A DNA stretch of 64,000 nt from Helicostylum pulchrum (lineage: Eukaryota > Mucoromycota > Mucoromycetes > Mucorales > Mucoraceae), in contig JAIXMO010000009.1 in assembly GCA_025677825.1 (NCBI GenBank), forward strand, positions 496,001 through 560,000, given 5' to 3'. The notes below the pieces were generated by a model. It was not told where the DNA came from. It searched no databases and saw only the letters and a list, made by a program, of their open reading frames with translations. Position 1 is the first letter of the stretch. Each line of letters begins with the position of its first letter. Below are positions 56,375 to 64,000 of the stretch, piece after piece. The position numbers and the translations under genes were made by a program.

Positions 56375-57631
56375 TTAGCAGCAAAGCGTTGCCCACAATT
56401 CGTCTCTTCCTCGAATATTACCTAATTCATTTGCTTCTGAAAAATACTTTTGGGCTTTTTGATAATCTTGAGGGACGCCATCATTCCCATCCCGATATAT
56501 CTCACTCGTCGCGAGACATGTCAATCCGCCATAATCATAATCATTATTCCTAAGATATTCTTCAAATAGCTTAAGTGCAATGGAACAATTTCTTTCTACA
56601 TCTTCTCCGACGCAGTGTAAATAAGCTAAATGAAACGAAGCCGAAGGACTTCTCCCATAAATGTATGCGCTTGCAAACCATTTTGCCGCTTCTTTATAAT
56701 CTGGCTCTATATCTTTACCGTCTGTATAAAATAGACCTAGCCATACGTAACCGTCTTCCCCGTAGTTCTTTTGTAATTTCTTCACCCAATATAAGGTTTT
56801 TTCGACATCTGCATATAGTCTCTCTTTGGAAGGTACACGAGAAAGAAAAAATTGGGCCGTCGATATACCACTTGATTTTTTATCTGTAGGTAAGTACCAG
56901 AACGTTACTTACTGAAACTTTTTATAATTAGATATTATTCTAGGATCGCACTCTCTTTGTAGATGTTTGATTGATGAAACTATATTGTACTCTTCTTTCG
57001 AATGCAATATACGCTGAACCTCTGGTTCTATATGAGCCATACTCAATTCAAAATTTTTATTTCCAAACAGATAAAGTGTACTATTATCGATTAATGCAGC
57101 ATCAGTGTCGTCGTCATTGGCCACATTTTCTAACCAGGCAAGGGCCATTTTGAGTTTACCCCCTTCAGACGCAGCCGGGAAACAATGAATCGCAGCGCTT
57201 GTCATAACATCAGACCAGCCGTTCTTTTCTGCTAATATAAACCATTTAATTCCAGTTTTTTCATCCTTGGGTACACCTCTGTCTCCTTCACAGTATATTG
57301 CACCTATTAAATACTCTGCAATGGGGTTCTTCCACACCGACGCGATCACCTTAAATAATTCCAGAGCTTTGGATGGATTTCTTTTTGTCATACCAAAACC
57401 AGCGAAATGAAACAGAGCAACAAAAAGTGCACCATACTCGTTATCATATCTTGCCGACTTTTCAAATATCCCAGCGATTTCTGATAATTGTTCTTGTTCA
57501 TCTCATGTATTCCATTATAGAGATCTCTGTCGCCAGGATCTGGAAAATCTGATAAAAAGGAAACGTTAGGTTGTATTTGGATTAAGTGATAGCTAGAGTA
57601 AGGTACCATTCATTTTATAAATGATTTTCAT
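56375..57631 (-). pseudogene. Decayed tandem paralogue of the Sel1-repeat gene
   Basis: The complement starts with a 25-nt first exon (57607-57631, MKIIYKMN), then 57548 downwards (DFPDPGDRDLYNGIHEMNK), matching the intact copy residue by residue (DFPNPGDRELSKGIQEINK). A frameshift near 57475-57490 moves the frame (AGIFEKSARYDNEYGALFVA is read out of frame), and a TAA at about 56909 interrupts the middle, after which the frame continues TDKKSSGISTAQFFLSRVPS to a stop at 56375. It is also shorter at the C-terminus. The two lesions lie well apart, so simple sequencing error is less likely but not excluded. Confidence 0.75.
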
Positions 57632-58479
57632 AGTTACTTACTATGGGAATAAAAAAAAGTAATGTGAAAAGTGATATTAACAAATATAAAATTGACTTTT
57701 TGAATTTATCAATCTTATTTTAACAGTTTTTATTTATTTATTTGTCGTTACAGAATAAAGCTAGAAATAAAGTCAAAAATTAATAGATGCTGTCAGCAAG
57801 CTCGGTTATTTTAGTGAAGAGAGCATGATGTATGCTAAAGACGGTTTCAATTATTTAAACGTTTGCAAGCTGAAACACCAAAACAAAAACAAAAAAGCTC
57901 GTTTAGAGGCTAGAATAAATAAAGTAAAAATATTATTTTGTAAAAAAAAATATAAAGCAAGCTTCATTGACGGATACTCTAAAGCGATAAACAGAAAAAA
58001 AAAGTCGAGATACTTAGTAAAAAAAAAAAGGATAAACGTCAAATCGGGTCTTTCAAGAGATACCAATTCTACCCAGTCGTAATACTTGTTATCTGTTTGC
58101 ACTGGTATCTCAACTCCTGGCACGATAGACAGTGGCAACGTTATAAATACAGAAGTAAAAGCATCGATAACTATGTATATCACCGGTTATCAACGCCCGA
58201 AAGCTTTTTAAAAGATTATTTTCTATTGGAAATCTCTTCACTAAATAACCAACTTGGGAAAGACACTTTTCTAAAAAAAAAACTCCAAACCAGGAGTTAT
58301 AACTATTATGATCAAAGTACGAAAGGCAAATATACCTTCGAGCTGTTTACATAATTCAATAGTAGGTTTATTTATATAAAGAAATATATGTCTTCAAATT
58401 AGGATCTAATAATAAAAACTTCCGTTGGTTTTTATTGGTCAGACACGCAACTTTTCATCCGTATCTTCCTAAACTGTAG
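57632..58479. other. Spacer with a lysine-rich unassigned frame
   Basis: Upstream of the Sel1 pair. A plus-strand frame from about 57787 to 58080 begins with a protein-like stretch (KLIDAVSKLGYFSEESMMYA) and becomes very Lys-rich (KHQNKNKKARLEARINKVKI) through A-runs. It could be a remnant of a basic mobile-element protein. It has an acceptor-like TCGTTACAG upstream but no closed gene model. Confidence 0.3.
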
Positions 58480-58762
58480 TTTTTTTTTTATAATATGGAC
58501 TCTAGCCAAGTGATGCATATATTGAGTTCTGCTTGAGTAAGTTATATTACATGGAGAGCAGTGACTATTTTTATCATCCAAGTTGGGAATAATATCGTAG
58601 TTAATCTGCCGCGCTTTCGAACTCGACAGTCTAGGTGATATGATGCTATGAATTTTACGTAAATGTAATTTATATATTGGTTTGATTTAAATATTTTGTC
58701 TCAGACTGTGCAATGGTTCCCTACTTCGTCAATAACTGGTATTTTACTACGATTAAATACGT
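58480..58762 (-). pseudogene. Truncated C2H2 zinc-finger fragment
   Basis: The minus strand matches the C-terminal fingers of the zinc-finger pseudogene at 14.5 kb: VIDEVGNHCTV then a stop, and after a frameshift ISPRLSSSKARQINYDIIPN, LDDKNSHCSPCNITYSSRTQ and YMHHLARVH. Similarity stops near 58762, about 20 bp before the dispersed repeat copy, so it is a truncated, doubly broken duplicate. Confidence 0.65.
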
Positions 58763-58782
58763 ATTTTTTAAAAAAAAACACA

Positions 58783-59010
58783 GCTGCTGAACTTCCTGGC
58801 TCGACTCATGTTTGTTTAGTGAAACAGTAAGCTCGGTCCAGATATAGCCATTATCAAAGGAGACAATATATACTTGCATATATATTCATCGTAGTTGATG
58901 GTATAACTGGTAATGAAAGCGCTAATAGAAATGAATATTTATTATAATACAAAACAAAGTGATTAAAATGATTTAAAATGGTTTTAATTTGGTGACTTTT
59001 GGTCACTTTT
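58783..59010 (-). repeat. Dispersed repeat, copy 2 (inverted relative to copy 1)
   Basis: The reverse complement of this segment aligns with 14050-14287 over its length, with blocks ATTATAATAAATATTCA, GCTTTCATTACCAGTTAT, ACCGAGCTTACTGTTT and AACATGAGTC. It abuts the truncated zinc-finger fragment. The minus-strand frame 58854-59075 is only an echo of this DNA similarity. Confidence 0.75.
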
Positions 59011-59530
59011 TGCACGGTAAAAAGTACGTTTTTTTTTTCGTAGTGTTGATTACAGTAAAAATAATGATATTGCAATAGATACTTTTTACGTGTCTTTCAT
59101 TTGATTTTATTACAGAGACATAAATAAGTTAAACAAGCTCAATGTATGATTGAGCAACAGGTCCTCGTTTTATAAAGCAAATAATTGTTGACCTGGTTCA
59201 ACATGACCGTCTTCTTCGATACTTATTTCTAAAGCTATGGATACATGTTACACAAGAACCAAGTTCAGTAGTTAGCAGCTGGAAGATTAGTACTTCCACA
59301 CATCTTTGAAAAAATAATTAAAATGAAATAAAGGATTACAATAAAAGATTACCTCATTGGAGTAACGAAACATTGGTACCCAATGTCCCGTAAAAGGATC
59401 TGCGGGATAGGCGGAGTCGCGCATGTTAAAATAAAACTAAGCTACTGATAAAAAGGGAAAAGGCGTGGGTTTCGCAATAAAAAAAAGAATCCTTTTCTGC
59501 TTAAACTTGTAAAACAAAAAAAAAAGAACC
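59011..59530. other. Intergenic, upstream of GNAT gene
   Basis: AT-rich; the final ~60 bp (with AAAAAAGAACC before the ATG) is the leader of the next gene. Nothing else is supported. Confidence 0.45.
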
Positions 59531-60463
59531 ATGTCTGCACGAAATTTAGAAGTAAACAAAAAGAAAGATCATCGATTGAGTCGACGTTTAACTGTGGATA
59601 CACAAGAACCTTACGTAAATATTCGGCCTATCATTAAAAGTAAGAAAACAATAATTAACTGTCAGTTTTTAATATACTAACTTGGTAAACAAAAAAAAAA
59701 GAGGCTGATAATGAAGCAGCTTGCACTTTAAGTGAAGCTTACGCAGATAATATTTTACTCAACTGGATTACAGGTGCCATTAAGGATGAGTCGAAAAAAT
59801 TCGCCTTTTACCAAGATATTTTTAAAGTGCTGATTCGAACAGCAGCGAGTGAAAGTCGAGATTTTGCCATTCAAATGAATGGGTGTAAAGGTGTACTGAT
59901 ATGGTCAGAAGGACACAGTGAAGTACTTTCAGTAGGTAACGTCATGGGAAAACGAAGACTTTGGGGAAGTCTAGGTGGACTAGCAACAATGGTAATAAAA
60001 ATCCGTCATACATTTAAAAAAAGGGGGGGCAAACTTAAAAAAAAATCTATAATTATAGCGTGCTACTTTAATTCATCATCGTCAACTTGCAAAAATGAAG
60101 AAAATGATTATGGCTGGCCGTAACCATCTTTCTATTAATTTTATTGGTGTATTACCAGCAGAAAGAGGTCATCACGTAGGTAGTTCTTTATTAAAGTATG
60201 TGTTGAAAAAAGCGGATGAGGTGCAACTACCAGTATTTGCTGAAGTATGGGGAGACAAATGTCTAAGTTGGTTTCAAAAGTTTGGATTTGAAGTACAAGC
60301 GGACAAGAACTTGAGTGATAAAGAGGAAGTACATATATACTATGTTGTTCGAGAGCCATGTCGTATTCCAGAAACACCCAATATCTCAACACCCGCTGAT
60401 CTTATGGCTGCTTTAAACTTAGAACCTCCGCGTGAAGATAGTCTTACCGTTAAAAACCAATAA
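59531..60463 (+). CDS. GNAT-family N-acetyltransferase
   Basis: Exons 59531-59639, 59702-59991 and 60059-60463 join in phase to 267 aa; the first intron has a TACTAACTT branch point. The C-terminal third has the acetyl-CoA fold: INFIGVLPAERGHHVGSSLL (beta4/motif A with the R-G-x-x-V-G pyrophosphate loop), KYVLKKADEVQLPVFAEVWG and WFQKFGFEVQADKNL (beta5-alpha4, motif B). The N-terminal part has ACTLSEAYADNILLNWITGA. The substrate is unknown; homologous fungal proteins are simply annotated as GNAT acyltransferases. It is probably cytosolic, with a basic N-terminus (NKKKDHRLSRRL). It is convergent with the membrane-protein gene 85 bp away. Confidence 0.85.
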
Positions 60464-60548
60464 ACATACCGTTATTGTTCAAATATACTTGGAAAGGATT
60501 TTTTTTAAAAAAAACAACTACTTTTTTTATTACTGTAACCATAATTAT

Positions 60549-63500
60549 TCAACAATGTGTGCCGATATTTATTGGCTTGACACTACTTTCAACATCCCAA
60601 ACTTCAAATAAACGCTCCCATTGATCCTCAGGGACAATAGCACCAAACAATAACGTCATATTTTCTCCCAACTATACAAATGAAATAAATATCACATCAA
60701 CTTTTTCAAAAAAAAATTTAATAATACCTTATCCAATTCACGAATAATATCTTCCAAAACTGTTACATACGCGTAATAAAATAGATAAACATGATCCTTT
60801 TCCAATAACTGCTTGGATTGTACAACGGGTAACTGACGCAATCTTAAAATAAGCGATTCCCAAGCCTTTCTTGCAGGAGGTAAATATGGAGGTAATGGAG
60901 TCTTGAGACGCATAGCGGAAGCCAATATATAAAAATAAAGCAAGACATTACCGACCATTTCTTTCCGTTCTTTACTAACGGGTACAATGAAATCCAGTTG
61001 AACATCTTCAAACCAAGCATCTTTCAAGATAACGGTACGCATAGACGAAAACTTGTCTGTAATATTTTGACAGGAAGCCAAAATTTTACTATATGTTTCA
61101 ACCGGAAATGCTCCTTTCAGTCTAGGCTCATTAGGCGTTTGTTTCAAGAGGTCAGTTAATTCTAACAAAGTCCGCTGTAAACCCAGTTCCAGGTCCATAA
61201 ATACTTGGCTGGTTTGTTGACGTTTAGATCTAGTGCGGTCTATTGCTGAAATGACGTCGCCATCTGTACCTGGTATCATTCCCTCGGCATCGGGCCGTTC
61301 GGAATACACGGAAACCAATTTCTGATATAACCAGGCTAACCGAAGTAAGAAATCAGATAAACCTTTACGTAATTCGACCCTCGCTTCATATGGCCATACA
61401 TAGGCAGTAGCAAATAATCCAAAAATCACACCGACCAAAATAGATAAACAACGTTGTAAAGCCAAATGAGTAACCTCAATACGGTGTGTTTCGCGATCGT
61501 TAAACTTGTTTAGCATGACTAGATTATAAGCCAATAGTGTAAACTGTCCAAATTTACCGTGTTTATGGTGCAAGATAATCCAAAAATTGGGAATTGAAAA
61601 TAACCAGGTGCAGAGGATTAGCAGGTACATATTACCGGGAAACAATAAATAAAGGCACATGGCTACAAAACATCCTAATACAGTAGAATAGATTCGATAA
61701 ATAGCTACTAAGTTTGTACCTCCAACAGTAGGTGTCATGACGACCATTAACTTTTTTTTAAAAAAAAACAATTGGTTTTGTTAGGTACATAAAACCTTAT
61801 TTTTATCATATAATACTTACAGTAATTAAAGCCCATTCCATTCTCCATTCACGAAACCAGATACCAGTGGAAGGTAAGAAGGCAAATATAGCAACAATAA
61901 TGACGGCAAGAGTAGCTTTTGTAGCGTATCTCATTTTTTGAAGTTTAAATAAAGAAAATGTTCGCCAAACTTTTAAAACGATTTGTCTCCATTTAGTCTT
62001 TGGTACGGGAGTATGTAACGTATCCATCTTGTGTCTCTCGTTTGGTACAAATGTACTACCTTTACCATTTGATTTACCAAACTTCAAGTTTTGAATAAAT
62101 TGTGTCACAAGAGCCCAAATCGTTCGTTTCTTTCCTTTGGCTTCTGAAAGAGCTTGTACAGATTCTACCAAACAAATCAATTCTCTTGCAAATTCAATCA
62201 TGTTAAATACAAAGAAATAAACCAAAAATACATCTTCATTGGGAGCATAGGTTTCAGATTCATGATGGTGGCGACGATGACGGTTTAATCTCTTTACTGC
62301 TTGTCGCTGGGATACTTCAAACAGAGCAATTGCCTTAATTAGGTTATTTTTTAAGGTTTCGTCTGCAGGACCAGTTCGAGGTTTATTCGAGAACCCAACC
62401 TGGAGATGAATAATGGTTTGTTTGCAGGTATAAGCAAGTGACTTGAGAGGTTGCCTAATCGTGTGAATGAACTCTATCAGGGTTGCTTCTTCTTCATGCG
62501 CGTGACTAGTATGGTTTGGCAATTTCATATAGGGATCTTCATCCGCTTGATTTTGTTGTCTTTGTCGTTTCATTTCTCCTTCTAACTTTCGGCGATGATG
62601 ATCCGCTTTAATGTTCCAAGTTTCAGTCTTTTTCCGTTTGGTGGGACCTCTAGACTTTCTGCTGGTATTCTCTTGCATTAACTCAAACTGAAGACCACAA
62701 CTACTTCTTAATCCACCTACTGACTGAGCTAATCTCTGCATACTTTTGACAAGTGCATCGTACTCTTTTGTACATCCTCTGATCTCGTCGTTCCAAATGA
62801 CCTCTAGTTTGGCTTCAGCCAAGGATTTTTGAAGCGAAATAAAACTAGCACGGTGTGAGTCGATAGCTGTTCGTAATGAATTGTTGGCGGTAAATTCGGG
62901 TAAATCATCATCCAGCAAGAATGTTTTGGTTAACAGTTTCAAAAGTACTCTGTACGACATTAAAGTTGCTTCAAGATCCTTCCTAAATAATGTCATGTTT
63001 TAGTTATTTTTTAAAAAAAGGAAGTATAAACGTATTTCTTTTTACTTTAATTTTTTACTTGCAGAAATAGGCCAAAATAAAATACAACACGAAACGGTAA
63101 TAAGGGTTCCTGTTGCAACAGCAGATACAATTTGTTGAATACGTGTAATATCAAAATCTCCTCTATTAGCAGAACCTTCACGAACAACAATGATAAATAT
63201 GATGACGAAACATAAACTTGAGGCTAAATAAAAAAGAGAGGTATAAATAAACTTTTTTTTTGTACAAAAACAACTCTATTTTTTGTTTGTTTACCTGTTG
63301 CAACCGGTGGTTTGTTCCAATGCGCTTTCAAAAAAGAGACTACAAAAGTAGATCCGGCTAACCAAAAACCCAGCGAAATAGTATAAGCAACTGCAAACAA
63401 ATTTCTATCTACGAAAAAATCAGTAGTAGCCATGGATCCAAAGCATACTAACAGTGCAAACAAAACGTAACCCCAACCGTACGCAGAAGCCTCTACCATA

Positions 63501-64000
63501 CCTCCTAAAGTTTTTGCAGGATTGAAAAAAACGGTTGCAGTAGCGACAAGATGACTTGAAACGTGATTATGTCCAATCAACGCATTTAGTTCGGGTACAA
63601 AAGTGAATAGACAACCTAGAATATACGCAAAACTACATTTTAGGACAAGTCGATGTTGTGGTGTTAATTGAATGGATGATTTTAATCTACTAAATAAGGA
63701 CGCTTTCTTTTTTTGGGAACTGTTTGCATCAGGTAATTTTTGGTATCTGTTTTTACTAAATGCTTTCATTGATGAAGAGTTATCAGAATCTGTTTCTTCT
63801 GTAGATGTAGCTGAGTCAACGTCATAATGAGGCTGTGATACAATACTTGCATAAGACTTTGTTTTTTGGTCCTGTAATAGCGGTGTAGAAGACGCATCAA
63901 GTGTCTCTTGACTAGCATGAAATCTTATTTTAAAGTAAGAAAAAAAAAAATCTTAAAATATATATCTTTTTTTTTTCTTACCTTGATCTTTTAAATTTTT
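60549..64000 (-). CDS. FUSC/DUF2421-type multi-pass membrane protein (Brefeldin A-sensitivity related), 5' end outside window
   Basis: Exons on the complement: 63982 to beyond 64000, 63295-63923, 63059-63223, 61821-62982, 60728-61750 and 60549-60671 (ending GTHC). At least 1030 aa in the window. Two blocks of transmembrane helices are visible: an N-terminal one (SFAYILGCLFTFVP, VLFALLVCFGSMATTDFF, SLCFVIIFIIVV, LITVSCCILFWPISA) and a C-terminal one (TLAVIIVAIFAFLPSTGIWF, YSTVLGCFVAMCLYLLFPGN, LSILVGVIFGLFATAYVWPY), separated by a cytosolic segment with basic and heptad-like regions. This is the arrangement of the fungal FUSC-like/ArAE family. The splice phase between 63059-63223 and 61821-62982 is off by one base (a frameshift just after the acceptor, GAAGG where GAAAGG would fit), so the copy may carry a lesion or an assembly error. 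Confidence 0.8.

Noticed and set aside
58854..59075. Homologous small ORFs in the dispersed repeat (also 14050-14250)
   Set aside because: They carry no domain and differ as expected from DNA-level similarity; the repeat is better treated as non-coding.

Overview
Eukaryotic nuclear DNA from an early-diverging fungus, most likely Mucoromycota (Mucorales). The evidence is: AT-rich spacers with long A/T homopolymers; intron-rich genes whose introns are short (about 50-100 nt, GT-AG) and often carry a TACTAAC/CTAAC branch point; fungal housekeeping genes; and several decayed ORFs that resemble multi-copy families I remember from Mucorales genomes. No prokaryotic features, rRNA, tRNA or CRISPR array was seen. 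I rebuilt the gene models by hand from reading frame, splice motifs and family conservation; exon phases close in every model except where stated.

Layout. 0-13.6 kb: end of an unknown gene, SSZ1 (ribosome-associated Hsp70-like), RPC11 (RNA polymerase III), a Tea1/Kel1-like kelch/coiled-coil polarity protein, a 2.3-kb gap, neuroguidin/Lcp5 and cytosolic aspartyl-tRNA synthetase. 13.6-24.8 kb: a gene-poor, decayed block holding a broken C2H2 zinc-finger gene, a dispersed repeat, an inverted duplication of a LeuA-like gene tail, one intact tyrosine phosphatase and small orphan ORFs. 24.8-30.3 kb: MCM-binding protein, a conserved-looking hypothetical protein and the DEAD-box helicase Has1. 30.3-34.5 kb: a graveyard of mobile or lineage-specific pieces (TnpB/Fanzor-like, Tc1-like, Mucorales orphan family). 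34.5-44.1 kb: a tail-anchored acyl-CoA-binding protein, GH125 mannosidase, a membrane sphingomyelinase-like hydrolase, a small unknown protein and mitochondrial TRAP1. 44.1-47.4 kb: decayed and orphan ORFs. 47.4-54.2 kb: an AFG2B/SPATA5L1-like AAA ATPase, an F-BAR/RhoGAP protein, a probable SVIP-like p97/Cdc48-binding microprotein and a small secreted protein. 54.6-64 kb: an intact Sel1-repeat gene beside its decayed paralogue, a second zinc-finger/repeat remnant, a GNAT acetyltransferase and a partial FUSC/Brefeldin-A-sensitivity-type membrane protein.

Functional themes. Translation and ribosome biogenesis recur (Ssz1, Rpc11, neuroguidin, AspRS, Has1, and the AAA ATPase if it is AFG2B-like), together with proteostasis (Ssz1, TRAP1, SVIP-like protein) and polarity/cytoskeleton (kelch protein, RhoGAP). 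Eukaryotic neighbours need not be co-regulated; the close divergent pairs (MCMBP with its right neighbour, and the 87-aa protein with TRAP1) are the likeliest shared promoters. I found no complete new mobile or defence system. The items most worth following are the SVIP-like gene with a start-codon-only exon and a 9-nt last exon, the repeat that accompanies zinc-finger remnants at two distant sites, and the Fanzor-like fragment.
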